Assembly: GCA_003170475.1 (NCBI GenBank)
Contig: PMZI01000046.1
Coordinates: forward strand, 51,756 to 98,389
DNA: 46,634 nt
Direction of reading: 5' to 3'
DNA from: Ignavibacteriota bacterium
GTDB lineage: Bacteria > Bacteroidota > Ignavibacteria > UBA10030
The notes below the pieces were generated by a model. The model searched no databases. It was not told where the DNA came from and saw nothing but the letters and a program-made list of their open reading frames with translations. The position numbers and the translations under genes are program-made. Below are positions 8,463 to 16,049 of this stretch, piece by piece. Positions within the stretch are counted from its first letter, which is position 1, and the number at the start of each line of letters is the position of its first letter.

Positions 8463-9473
8463 CTACCTTCCTTCGTACATTGCCTTATAGTAATCCTTGT
8501 ATTCCCCGTTCACGATCCGTTGCCACCAGTCTGCGTGTTGCTGGTACCACGAAATCGTCTCGACCAGACCTTCTTCGAAGCTCATGCGCGGACGCCATCT
8601 GAGTTCATCCTCTATCTTCGAAGAATCCATGGCGTAGCGGCGATCATGCCCGGGGCGGTCCTTTACAAAAGCAAGGAGTGATTCCGGCTTTGCAAGCGAT
8701 TGCAGGATCCGCTTCGCCACATCCAGGTTCTTTCGCTCCGAATTCCCGCCTATGTTGTACACGGAGCCGATTCTTCCCGTGTGAAGCACAGTGTCGATTG
8801 CGGCACAATGGTCAAGCACATGGATCCAGTCGCGCACATTGCTTCCATCTCCGTACACCGGCAGCGGCTTGTCGTTCAGCGCGTTGACAATCATCAGCGG
8901 GATGAACTTCTCAGGAAACTGATATGGTCCGTAGTTGTTCGAACACCGTGTCACGACGACCGGCAACCCAAACGTGTGATGATACGCCAGGACTAGTAAA
9001 TCCGCTGATGCTTTGCTCGCTGCGTACGGACTGTTGGGATGCAGCGGAGTCGATTCGGAGAACCGTCCTTCCGACCCCAGCGATCCATAGACTTCATCCG
9101 TTGAGACATGGATAAATTTCGTTAGCTTGGACTCCTTCGCGGCTTCGAGAAGCACACTCGTTCCCAAAACATTTGTCCGAACGCACTCCGAGGCTCCCAT
9201 GATGCTTCTGTCGACATGAGACTCCGCAGCAAAGTGGACCACGATGTCAATTTCATTCCTCTTCAGTGACGCTTGCACCATCGCTGCGTCACAGATGTCG
9301 CCGTGAACAAACTGGTACCGCGGGTGAGCAGCGACATCCTTCAGGTTTTCCAGATTCCCGGCGTAGGTGAGCTTGTCAAGGTTCACCATCCGGTCATCAG
9401 GGTACCGCTCCAGCATGTACCGGATGAAATTGCTGCCGATAAAACCTGCTCCGCCGGTGACAAGGATGTTCAT
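8463..9473 (-). CDS. rmlB: dTDP-glucose 4,6-dehydratase
   Basis: Short-chain dehydrogenase/reductase enzyme that converts dTDP-glucose to dTDP-4-keto-6-deoxyglucose for deoxysugar synthesis. The 336-residue protein opens with the NAD-binding motif TGGAGFIGSN. It has the catalytic STDEVYGS segment near residue 124 and YAASKASAD near residue 152 (Tyr-x3-Lys). RCSNNYGPYQFPEKFIP and GDGSNVRDWIHV are diagnostic of RmlB. It starts at ATG 9473, with a repeat-containing spacer separating it from the RmlC-like gene. RmlA and RmlD are not in the window, so the full pathway must be encoded elsewhere or a different deoxysugar is made. Confidence 0.95.
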   Translation of the reverse strand: MNILVTGGAGFIGSNFIRYMLERYPDDRMVNLDKLTYAGNLENLKDVAAHPRYQFVHGDICDAAMVQASLKRNEIDIVVHFAAESHVDRSIMGASECVRTNVLGTSVLLEAAKESKLTKFIHVSTDEVYGSLGSEGRFSESTPLHPNSPYAASKASADLLVLAYHHTFGLPVVVTRCSNNYGPYQFPEKFIPLMIVNALNDKPLPVYGDGSNVRDWIHVLDHCAAIDTVLHTGRIGSVYNIGGNSERKNLDVAKRILQSLAKPESLLAFVKDRPGHDRRYAMDSSKIEDELRWRPRMSFEEGLVETISWYQQHADWWQRIVNGEYKDYYKAMYEGR

Positions 9474-9551
9474 ATCTTGTTCGTGCCACTTCTTATGAGA
9501 GATCTTTTGGTAACTATCTCAAAAAACCAATACGAAGGAAGAAGAAACTCT

Positions 9552-9618
9552 CGCAAAGACGCAAAGTCGCCAAGAACATTCATCTCTTCGTTTTGCTCTG
9601 CGTCTTTGCGCCTTTGCG
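9552..9618. repeat. Inverted repeat of the cgcaaagacgcaaag type
   Basis: Two copies of a 23-bp unit face each other: 9552-9574 (cgcaaagacgcaaagtcgcc...) and 9596-9618, whose reverse complement starts cgcaaaggcgcaaagacgc. They are separated by 21 bp and could form a long imperfect hairpin in the spacer between the RmlC-like gene and rmlB. The unit itself has an internal 8-bp period (cgcaaagN). It looks like an interspersed element rather than an operon-specific site. Confidence 0.7.
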
Positions 9619-9638
9619 TGACATTTTCCAATGAAGCG

Positions 9639-10115
9639 CTAGTCGAGCTTGAACATCGTGTTCGGATCGTTCTCGTGCCGGATTTCGTCAACTTCTTCCT
9701 TTCGCCCCTCTCCTGCGTAGAGGCGGTTCGACAGGTTGAAGACCCATCCCGCGGTCGTTCCGATGTTCCGGTAAGCATGAACCACTCCCGGGGGAATGAT
9801 CATCGATTTCGGCTGCTCCGCTCCTGCTTCAAGAACACTTGTAATCCCGAACGTCGCGGATCCCCTGCGGTTATCCCAAAGGTAGATCCGAAAGGTCGAC
9901 GGACCAACGAAACAGAAATGGTCGGACTGTTCACGGTGTTCGTGCGGGCCGCGCACAACTCCCGGCTCAGTGGACGAAACGTAGCCCATAACAGGCAGCA
10001 TTTCGTGCGGCGTCTCATCCGAACGAAACAACTCCGCCAGCCATCCACGGTCATCCGAGTGCCTCGAGAGTTCTCGTATGACCACACCGTCGATTTCTCC
10101 GGAACGAAAAGACAC
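9639..10115 (-). CDS. RmlC-like cupin sugar epimerase/isomerase
   Basis: A 158-residue single-domain cupin related to dTDP-4-dehydrorhamnose 3,5-epimerases. The core motif VVRGPHEHREQSDHF (near residue 53) matches the VLRGLHxQ region of RmlC but differs after the His. SATFG and IPPGVVHAYRN also fit. It is shorter than classical RmlC (about 180 residues) and could equally be a 3,4-ketoisomerase-type cupin. The start is GTG at 10115, preceded by AAAGGGTG. It is the first gene of the operon, and rmlB follows, which supports an activity on a 4-keto-6-deoxy sugar nucleotide. Confidence 0.8.
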   Translation of the reverse strand: MSFRSGEIDGVVIRELSRHSDDRGWLAELFRSDETPHEMLPVMGYVSSTEPGVVRGPHEHREQSDHFCFVGPSTFRIYLWDNRRGSATFGITSVLEAGAEQPKSMIIPPGVVHAYRNIGTTAGWVFNLSNRLYAGEGRKEEVDEIRHENDPNTMFKLD

Positions 10116-10151
10116 AATTCACCCTTTAAAATCTGCTCAATTTACAAAAGA

Positions 10152-10190
10152 ATGCGCGAACATAAAAGACAGAAGAACGCCATCGCGCAT
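10152..10190 (-). promoter_or_regulatory. Inverted repeat in the leader of the polysaccharide operon
   Basis: Perfect 8-bp arms (atgcgcga at 10152-10159 and tcgcgcat at 10183-10190) flank a 23-nt loop. They lie about 37-75 nt upstream of the GTG start, inside the predicted 180-nt leader. They could be an RNA hairpin or a regulator site. No T-tract follows, so it is not an intrinsic terminator. Confidence 0.4.
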
Positions 10191-10302
10191 CGACAATGAA
10201 CACGACTAGAGAGTTGTGGAACGAATCGAACCGATTGGATCAGAATGCAGTAGCAAGAGGAAGGTGCGGGAGACCTCAGTGTGTTGGTATCAGTGCCAGA
10301 GT

Positions 10303-10331
10303 AATCTAGCAAAAAATCGGGCGTGTGTCAA
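10303..10331 (-). promoter_or_regulatory. Sigma-70-like promoter of the polysaccharide operon
   Basis: On the minus strand TTGACA (10326-10331) and TAGATT (10303-10308) are 17 bp apart, right after the argS stop codon. The predicted transcript would carry a leader of about 180 nt before the first start at 10115. Confidence 0.7.
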
Positions 10332-10347
10332 CGACGGAAATGCCCTG

Positions 10348-12006
10348 TTACATGCGCTCGGGAGCGGAAATCCCTAGTATTTTACAGCCATTTGCGAGTA
10401 CAGTCTTCGATGCCTGACAAAGGGCGAGCCGGGCAATCGAAAGATCGCGCTCCGGCGTAATGACCCGGTGTTCGTGGTAGAATTTGTGAAACGCCGTGGC
10501 CACTTCATGCAGATAGGTGGTGATCCTCTGCGGCTCAAATCCAAAGCATGCGGAGTCGACGATCTCCGGGAAGTCCAACAGCATCTTGACGAGCGCGATT
10601 TCTTCGGGTTGCACAAGGAGGCCAAGATCAGCTGCGCCCGGTTTCACGAGTGCACCGGGTGAGAGTAATCCCTGGCTCTCGGCGTGCCGGAGGATGCTTG
10701 CAATGCGAGCATGAGCATATTGAACATAGTAGACCGGATTCTTGTCCGACTGCTCAAGAGCAAGGTTCAAGTCAAACTCGAGATGTGTCGAGACTCCCCG
10801 CATAAGGAAGAAGAATCGCACCGCGTCAGCGCCAACTTCTTCAATCAATTCATCGAGCGTGACAAAATTGGCCGACCGCTTCGACATCTTTACCTGCTGA
10901 CCATCCCTCATCAATGTGACAAACTGATGGATGACCACTTTCACTTTTTCGGGATCATATCCGAGGGCCTTGATGCCGGCGAGCACATCGGGAATGGTGG
11001 CAATGTGATCGGCCCCGAAGACATCAACGACAAGTTCAAACCCGCGTCGGAATTTTTCCCGGTGATAGGCAATGTCCGGCAGTCGGTAGGTCGGTTCTCC
11101 GGTGCTCTTGACAATCACCCGATCCTGATCAAGACCGAGCGCCGTTGCTTTCAGCCAGACGGCCCCATCTTGATCGTAGGCAATCCCCAAAGTGCGGAAT
11201 TCTTCAATAACCTCACGGATCTTGCCGCTGGAATAGAGGGAATCCTCATTGAAGAAGACGTCGAAATGCACCCCCATACGGCCGAGCACAGCCTTGATTG
11301 CATCAAAAAGTGTTCCTTCCGCAAATGCTTTGCACTGCTCGATCGCTTTCTCCGCCTCCATGGAGCAAAGGGCATCCCCTTTTTCCTCCTTGAGCCGTTG
11401 AGCGATCTCCCGGATATAATCCCCTTGATACCCGTCTTCAGGAAAAGGAAACGAGGCATCAAACAGCTGACGGTACCGTGCATACGTTGAATCCGCCAGC
11501 ATCCTCATCTGCCTGCCGGCATTGTTATAGTAGTATTCCCGCGTAACGACGTGGCCGGTCCATTCAAGCAAGTTCGCGAGGGTGTCTCCGATCGCCGCTT
11601 GCCGTCCATGGCCGACACTTAATGGGCCCGTCGGATTCGCGCTGACGAATTCTACTTGCGTCTTCTTCTTCCCGCCGGCGTTTGAACTGCCGAACGCGTC
11701 ACCCTGCTCGAGGATCGAATCGACTTGTTTGTTGAAAAACCTTTGTGTGAATCTGAAGTTGATGAATCCCGGTCCGGCAATTTCTACCGCCGAAACAAAC
11801 TCGGGTTCAACCTTCAGGGTGTTCACCAGTTCCTGTGCAATCGCTCGAGGGTTTTTTCCCAGAGATTTCCCCAGAAGCATCGCGATGTTTGTTGTCAGAT
11901 CACCGTGAGCTTCTACGCGCGGCTTTTCGAAGGTCAGCTTTGAGACATTCGTGTACTTCAGCGCAGCGATTGCTTCAGAGAGTTTTTCATTCAGGTAACG
12001 CTTCAT
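10348..12006 (-). CDS. argS: Arginyl-tRNA synthetase
   Basis: Class I aminoacyl-tRNA synthetase that charges tRNA-Arg with arginine. The 552-residue length is usual. The N-terminal Arg-tRNA synthetase domain spans about residues 1-90. The HIGH-type signature is SANPTGPLSVGHGR near residue 120, and KMSKRSANFVTLDEL near residue 373 is the KMSKS loop. The C-terminal anticodon-binding (DALR) domain ends in ANGCKILGISAPERM, the usual ending. The start is ATG at 12006, 15 bp after rsfS, so the two are probably cotranscribed. Confidence 0.97.
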   Translation of the reverse strand: MKRYLNEKLSEAIAALKYTNVSKLTFEKPRVEAHGDLTTNIAMLLGKSLGKNPRAIAQELVNTLKVEPEFVSAVEIAGPGFINFRFTQRFFNKQVDSILEQGDAFGSSNAGGKKKTQVEFVSANPTGPLSVGHGRQAAIGDTLANLLEWTGHVVTREYYYNNAGRQMRMLADSTYARYRQLFDASFPFPEDGYQGDYIREIAQRLKEEKGDALCSMEAEKAIEQCKAFAEGTLFDAIKAVLGRMGVHFDVFFNEDSLYSSGKIREVIEEFRTLGIAYDQDGAVWLKATALGLDQDRVIVKSTGEPTYRLPDIAYHREKFRRGFELVVDVFGADHIATIPDVLAGIKALGYDPEKVKVVIHQFVTLMRDGQQVKMSKRSANFVTLDELIEEVGADAVRFFFLMRGVSTHLEFDLNLALEQSDKNPVYYVQYAHARIASILRHAESQGLLSPGALVKPGAADLGLLVQPEEIALVKMLLDFPEIVDSACFGFEPQRITTYLHEVATAFHKFYHEHRVITPERDLSIARLALCQASKTVLANGCKILGISAPERM

Positions 12007-12021
12007 TTTCTTTCACCGAAG

Positions 12022-12453
12022 TTACAGAAGAGCTTTCTTGGTGCGACGTCGGGTCTTTGGGCGAGCTGTCGCTGACCGCGAGGATTTGGCCTTTTTGGAG
12101 ACAGGCAGCTTGTCCTCTACAGGAATAACGTTTGCATCCCCCCAGAGACGTTCCAGGTTGTAGTAGTGGCGAACATCCTTCTTGAACACATGAACGACCA
12201 CATCGAAGTAGTCGAGCAGCACCCAGGAAAGAGCCCGAAATCCTTCCGAGCGCAGAAGCACAACCCCGATCTCTTCCGCACCATCGCGAACCGCCTGTGC
12301 AATAGCCTTCGCGTGAGTGTCTGAATCAGCAGAGCACAGTACGAAGAAATCGGCCGGAGCGTTGAGCTTCCGAAGGTCCATCAGAACAACATCAGACGCC
12401 TTCTTGGAAAGGGCGAACACGGCAGTTTTCTTTGCAAACGTTCTCGAGGTCAA
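12022..12453 (-). CDS. rsfS: Ribosomal silencing factor RsfS (DUF143)
   Basis: Binds ribosomal protein L14 and blocks subunit joining under starvation. The 143-residue protein carries the RsfS core: DFFVLCSADSDTHAKAIAQ near residue 35 and SWVLLDYFDVVVHVF near residue 82. A basic tail rich in Lys, Arg and Ser extends about 25 residues past the usual end. The start is TTG at 12453, with GGAGGG 7 nt upstream. It lies between the LytR_C gene (19 bp) and argS (15 bp). Confidence 0.93.
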   Translation of the reverse strand: MTSRTFAKKTAVFALSKKASDVVLMDLRKLNAPADFFVLCSADSDTHAKAIAQAVRDGAEEIGVVLLRSEGFRALSWVLLDYFDVVVHVFKKDVRHYYNLERLWGDANVIPVEDKLPVSKKAKSSRSATARPKTRRRTKKALL

Positions 12454-12472
12454 GAGAGAACCCTCCGTCTTG

Positions 12473-13003
12473 TTATTTGAGGGGTTTCAGGGATTTGAAA
12501 TCCTTTCCAATCACTACGGATACATCAAGATACGCATTTTTGTCCAATTGCTGGACGACCCGTTCTTTCGGCACACCGAGAGCTTCTGCAACTTGCCGCG
12601 CGGCAGTCAGGTCACCGACGCGATCAATCACGCGCGTGAACTCCACACCTGATTCCTTGAAGTTCCCCATCTCGACCACATCAAATCCACGCGCTCGCAA
12701 GTAATCCGTGAATCGCTGACCGAGTCTGGGAGTACCTGACCCGTTCAGTACATCCAGTTGGATGATGTGCGTTTTTCCGCCGCTGTTCGTCTCAACATTG
12801 ACCGGCGGATCGATGAACATTCTATCAATAAACGAGTAGACCAGAACAATGACGATGAGTCCAAAGAGGACGAACAATCCGTTCGTGCTCATGCTCTTCC
12901 ACTGGAACGGCTTTTTCCGGGCGCGTGGCCGCGAGACGATCGGCGGCGGCGTGGGCCCGGCGTTCTGCTCGGGAGTCTCTTTGGGTTGTTGTTCTTCTTC
13001 CAT
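12473..13003 (-). CDS. Single-pass membrane protein with LytR_C domain
   Basis: A 176-residue protein. A proline-rich cytoplasmic N-terminus (about residues 1-40) is followed by one membrane helix (about 42-59) and a periplasmic LytR_C-type domain. The domain is recognised by the IQLDVLNGSGTPRLG motif near residue 81 and the VVQQLDKNAYLDVSVVIGKDF ending. LytR_C domains accompany cell-envelope proteins, but this protein lacks the LytR-CpsA-Psr catalytic domain, so its role is unclear. A pairing with RsfS is often seen with larger LytR proteins. Its start lies only about 20 bp beyond the terminator of the upstream gene. Confidence 0.78.
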   Translation of the reverse strand: MEEEQQPKETPEQNAGPTPPPIVSRPRARKKPFQWKSMSTNGLFVLFGLIVIVLVYSFIDRMFIDPPVNVETNSGGKTHIIQLDVLNGSGTPRLGQRFTDYLRARGFDVVEMGNFKESGVEFTRVIDRVGDLTAARQVAEALGVPKERVVQQLDKNAYLDVSVVIGKDFKSLKPLK

Positions 13004-13022
13004 TCCTGCTCAATGATGGACA

Positions 13023-13079
13023 CAAAAAAACCGAGCGTCGATCCGACAAGCGGACCCACCACGCTCGGTATCAGAAGAG
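13023..13079 (-). terminator. Intrinsic terminator after the small secreted protein gene
   Basis: Perfect 9-bp stem (accgagcgt 13030-13038, acgctcggt 13071-13079). On the minus strand it is followed by a run of seven to eight T (13023-13030). It ends 20 bp before the LytR_C gene start. Confidence 0.85.
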
Positions 13080-13102
13080 AAGCAAAAGTTCAAGGATCGT
13101 GA

Positions 13103-13624
13103 CTAATGAATGTCGTCCTGGTATCGGCCAACCCCGAAGAATGGGCTCATCCCCCCCATGCCGTATCCATATCCGGACCCAAGCCAGTACGCTGAAGGCA
13201 TTTGCCGGTACGAAATCTGAAGCAGGGTGTTCTTCCAGGGCCGGTAATTCAATTCGGCGTTGTTGAGAAACAATCCGCTCAGACTGCTTTGCGCATCCTT
13301 ACCCAGCGTATTGAAAGGGGAGGTCATCAAACTGATATCCGTCCGAACATCGAGTTGATCGGAAAATTTGTACTGCATGCTGTTCGTATAGACGCCGAGA
13401 GACAATCCCTGTCCGGCGAATGAAGCATACGAAAGCGAAAAACTGTGATGCATATTGAATTTGCTCGGATCCAGCAAGCCGGACAAGAAATCGCCGTCGC
13501 CGGTCCGCAGAATAGACTCTGTCACCGACGGACGCGGATCAATTGTCGACTTATACTGGGCCGATGCTGTCGAGACGCAGAGCGTCACAGCAAACAGACT
13601 TAACACAATCGTTATCTTCTTCAC
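13103..13624 (-). CDS. Small secreted protein, possibly outer-membrane associated
   Basis: A 173-residue protein I do not recognise. A clear signal peptide (MKKITIVLSLFAVTLCVSTASAQ, cleavage after ASA) precedes a mature part with alternating polar and aromatic residues, such as HHSFSLSYASFAGQGLSLG and LNYRPWKNTLLQISYRQ. This fits a small beta-rich outer-membrane or periplasmic protein. A Gly/Tyr-rich stretch (GSGYGYGMGGM) lies near the C-terminus. The start is GTG at 13624 with AGGAGG 6 nt upstream. Near-consensus promoter, strong ribosome binding site and its own terminator suggest high, independent expression. Confidence 0.75.
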   Translation of the reverse strand: MKKITIVLSLFAVTLCVSTASAQYKSTIDPRPSVTESILRTGDGDFLSGLLDPSKFNMHHSFSLSYASFAGQGLSLGVYTNSMQYKFSDQLDVRTDISLMTSPFNTLGKDAQSSLSGLFLNNAELNYRPWKNTLLQISYRQMPSAYWLGSGYGYGMGGMSPFFGVGRYQDDIH

Positions 13625-13660
13625 GATTTCCTCCTGGTGGTGCTTCCCATTTCACACAGA

Positions 13661-13689
13661 ATGATACTCAAATGTGAATTGATTGTCAA
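13661..13689 (-). promoter_or_regulatory. Near-consensus sigma-70 promoter
   Basis: Minus strand TTGACA (13684-13689) and TATCAT (13661-13666) with a 17-bp spacer. The predicted transcription start lies about 30 nt before the GTG of the small secreted protein. Confidence 0.75.
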
Positions 13690-13706
13690 GATTCCCCTCC
13701 CGACCG

Positions 13707-14483
13707 TCACGACCTCAGCTGACTGGCGAAGCGGGATTCCATGACAACGCGAGCTTGGTCGAGCTGATCGACGGTGTTAATGCCCTGGATCTCATATTCA
13801 TCCTCGGCGACCATCGCCGAAACCGTCCATTGGTGTTGCCAAAAATAACCGAACACATCCGTTAGATAGTACTCGTTTTGAGAGTTGTTTGTCGTGAGGT
13901 GTTCCAAACCGTCGAACAGGTTCTCTTTCTCAAACACATAAATCCCGGAATTAATTTCCTTTACTCTCCGCTCCGCTTCTGTTGCGTCCCGATGTTCCAC
14001 AATGCGTTTGACGGAACCGTCGGCGTTGCGGATGATGCGGCCGTATCCCGTGGGATCTGACATATTAGACGTGAGGATCGTCGCAACGGCACCAGTTTCA
14101 GAATGATGGTTGAGAAGCCTCAGCATCGTCGCTTCTGTCAGCAGAGGCACGTCGCCGGAGAGCACCAAAACATGTCCTGAAAACGATCTGAGGGCTTCTT
14201 TCGACTGCATGACAGCGTGCCCTGTTCCCAATTGCGGATCCTGGACGGCACAGATAATCGTAGGATGGCTTTTCCGGAGGTAGTCCATGACGATCTGTCG
14301 CTGATGACCGACAATGACGACAATGCGTGATGCTCCCAGCGCCATAGCAAGGTCAGCCACATAATGGATCATCGGGCGGCCGTTGAGTTCGTACATCACC
14401 TTCGCGCGGGAGGGATCGTTCATTCGCTTTCCCTGTCCCGCCGCCATGATGACCGCCGCGAGTGCATGCTGAGAGTTCTTCAT
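13707..14483 (-). CDS. GlmU-like UDP-GlcNAc pyrophosphorylase domain protein
   Basis: Predicted uridylyltransferase that makes UDP-GlcNAc from GlcNAc-1-phosphate. The 258-residue protein covers only the N-terminal half of classical GlmU (about 455 residues). Motifs present are MAAGQGKRM, QLGTGHAV, SGDVPLL (metal-binding Asp), NEYYLTDV and GINTVDQL, all matching GlmU. The left-handed beta-helix acetyltransferase domain is absent, so acetylation of GlcN-1-phosphate must come from another protein. The start is ATG at 14483, 10 bp after the accD stop, so it is probably the last gene of the porX-tsaE-tsaB-accD string. Confidence 0.87.
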   Translation of the reverse strand: MKNSQHALAAVIMAAGQGKRMNDPSRAKVMYELNGRPMIHYVADLAMALGASRIVVIVGHQRQIVMDYLRKSHPTIICAVQDPQLGTGHAVMQSKEALRSFSGHVLVLSGDVPLLTEATMLRLLNHHSETGAVATILTSNMSDPTGYGRIIRNADGSVKRIVEHRDATEAERRVKEINSGIYVFEKENLFDGLEHLTTNNSQNEYYLTDVFGYFWQHQWTVSAMVAEDEYEIQGINTVDQLDQARVVMESRFASQLRS

Positions 14484-14493
14484 CGGGTTTCGA

Positions 14494-15336
14494 CTAATCG
14501 TGCAAGAGTTTCAAGATCTTTGAGATCGTCTCTTTGAGCTCTTTACGATGGAGCACCACGTCAACAAATCCTTTTTCCTGGAGGAATTCGGCCCGTTGAA
14601 ATCCTTTCGGCAAGTCTCGTCCAATCGTTTGCTTGATGACGCGCGGGCCGGCAAATCCGATCAGTGCACCCTGCTCGGCAATATGCACGTCCCCCAACAT
14701 CGCGTAGCTCGCCGTGACGCCGCCCGTGGTCGGATCCGTCATGACGGAGATATACGGAATGCCGGCATCAGAGAGTTGGGCGAGTTTGGCACTCGTCTTT
14801 GCCAGCTGCATGAGCGAGTACGCCGCCTCCATCATCCTTGCGCCCCCACTCGAAGAGATGATGATCAGGGGGTCTTTTTTCTTGAGCGCAAGATCGATGG
14901 CACGGGCGATTTTTTCTCCGACGACCGAGCCCATACTCCCACCGATAAAGGAAAAATCCATGCACGCGATGACGATGGGCATACCATTGATCTTCGCCGT
15001 ACCGGTACGCACGGCTTCATTGAGTCCGCTCTTCCGCATCGACTCCTTGAGCCGGTCGGAGTACTTCTTCGTGTCGACAAAAGTCAGCGGATCGATGGAC
15101 CTGATTTTTGTATCGATCTCCTTGAACGTTTTCTCGTCGAGGAGAATCTCGAAGTACTCCTTGCTGCCGATCCGGAAGTGGTACCCGCACTTCTGGCATG
15201 TGAAGAAATTCTGCTCGAGCTGCTTCTTGTGAACCATCTCGCCGCAGCCGTCACACTTCGTCCACTGGCCATCGGGGATGTCTTTCTTCGGCCCCTCCGA
15301 TGTGATGTTCTCTTTGGAACGTCTGAACCATGGCAT
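14494..15336 (-). CDS. accD: Acetyl-CoA carboxylase carboxyltransferase subunit beta
   Basis: Beta subunit of the carboxyltransferase that makes malonyl-CoA for fatty-acid synthesis. The start is ATG at 15336, with AGGAGA 5 nt upstream. The frame is open a further 53 codons, but that extension overlaps tsaB and does not look like AccD. The resulting 280 residues are standard. A four-Cys zinc ribbon lies near residues 28-50 (CDGCGE, CQKCGYHF). The crotonase-like core includes SSSGGARMMEAAYSLMQ and DPTTGGVTASYAMLGD. The alpha subunit (accA) is not in the window. Confidence 0.96.
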   Translation of the reverse strand: MPWFRRSKENITSEGPKKDIPDGQWTKCDGCGEMVHKKQLEQNFFTCQKCGYHFRIGSKEYFEILLDEKTFKEIDTKIRSIDPLTFVDTKKYSDRLKESMRKSGLNEAVRTGTAKINGMPIVIACMDFSFIGGSMGSVVGEKIARAIDLALKKKDPLIIISSSGGARMMEAAYSLMQLAKTSAKLAQLSDAGIPYISVMTDPTTGGVTASYAMLGDVHIAEQGALIGFAGPRVIKQTIGRDLPKGFQRAEFLQEKGFVDVVLHRKELKETISKILKLLHD

Positions 15337-15365
15337 AGGAATCTCCTTGTGTTGTGCCCGAGCTG

Positions 15366-16049
15366 TTATAAAACAGAGGCTGCTGAACGAACGATAAAAT
15401 CTTTCAGATACGCCGGCTCCAGTGCTGCGACATCCGAAAACTCTTTCTTCACAAGCTTTCGATATCCAAGAAGAGCGATGATGTTGCCGCGACAAAACGA
15501 GAGCGCGTCTTCCACCGTCACGGTTTCTTTCAGTTGCTTTCTCACGATTTCGATTCTGTCGGAAAGGACGAGCGACGGAGCGGCCTTCACGGTGGAGAGC
15601 GCATCGGCAAGAGGCTTGATTTCCACACCCCCCGAAGCTAGGACCATCCCCCCTTCCACATGAAACTCACCGACGTACCATTCATCCTTCTTCGCATCGA
15701 TTACAACAACAACGGATGATACCTCGGGATGTTTCTGCCGCCCTGCTTCAGCCATCGCCTCAAACGTCGGCACTGCGATCACCGGCTTGTCGAGAGCGAA
15801 AGACAACCCTTTTGCCGTGCTTAACCCGATGCGCAGTCCTGTGAACGAACCCGGACCGATCGAGACGGCGATGGCATCCAGCTGGTCGAGCGACGTCTCT
15901 CCCGAACGAAGAACATCCTGTACAAGCGTCAGAAGCTTCTCAGAGTGAATGTGGGACTCACGGAGAGATATCTCTATATCGGGCCTCTTCTCGCGAAAGA
16001 GACCAACGGAGCAGACTGCAGTCGATGTCTCCAGGCCGAGAATCGTCAT
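15366..16049 (-). CDS. tsaB: tRNA threonylcarbamoyladenosine biosynthesis protein TsaB
   Basis: Partner of TsaD and TsaE in making t6A at position 37 of ANN-decoding tRNAs. The 227 residues form the ASKHA fold: LGLETSTAVCSVGLF at the N-terminus and the diagnostic SIGPGSFTGLRIGLSTAKGL near residue 65. The ATG at 16049 overlaps the tsaE stop codon by 4 bases, so the two are translationally coupled. TsaD and TsaC are elsewhere. Confidence 0.95.
   Translation of the reverse strand: MTILGLETSTAVCSVGLFREKRPDIEISLRESHIHSEKLLTLVQDVLRSGETSLDQLDAIAVSIGPGSFTGLRIGLSTAKGLSFALDKPVIAVPTFEAMAEAGRQKHPEVSSVVVVIDAKKDEWYVGEFHVEGGMVLASGGVEIKPLADALSTVKAAPSLVLSDRIEIVRKQLKETVTVEDALSFCRGNIIALLGYRKLVKKEFSDVAALEPAYLKDFIVRSAASVL

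Noticed and set aside
9273-10199. A 308-codon plus-strand frame across the RmlC-like gene and rmlB start
   Set aside because: It overlaps genes with clear family motifs on the minus strand, crosses a repeat, and its translation shows no recognisable domain.
14494-15495. Longer accD with 53 extra N-terminal residues
   Set aside because: The extension overlaps tsaB, is unlike any AccD N-terminus, and the internal ATG at 15336 has a strong ribosome binding site.
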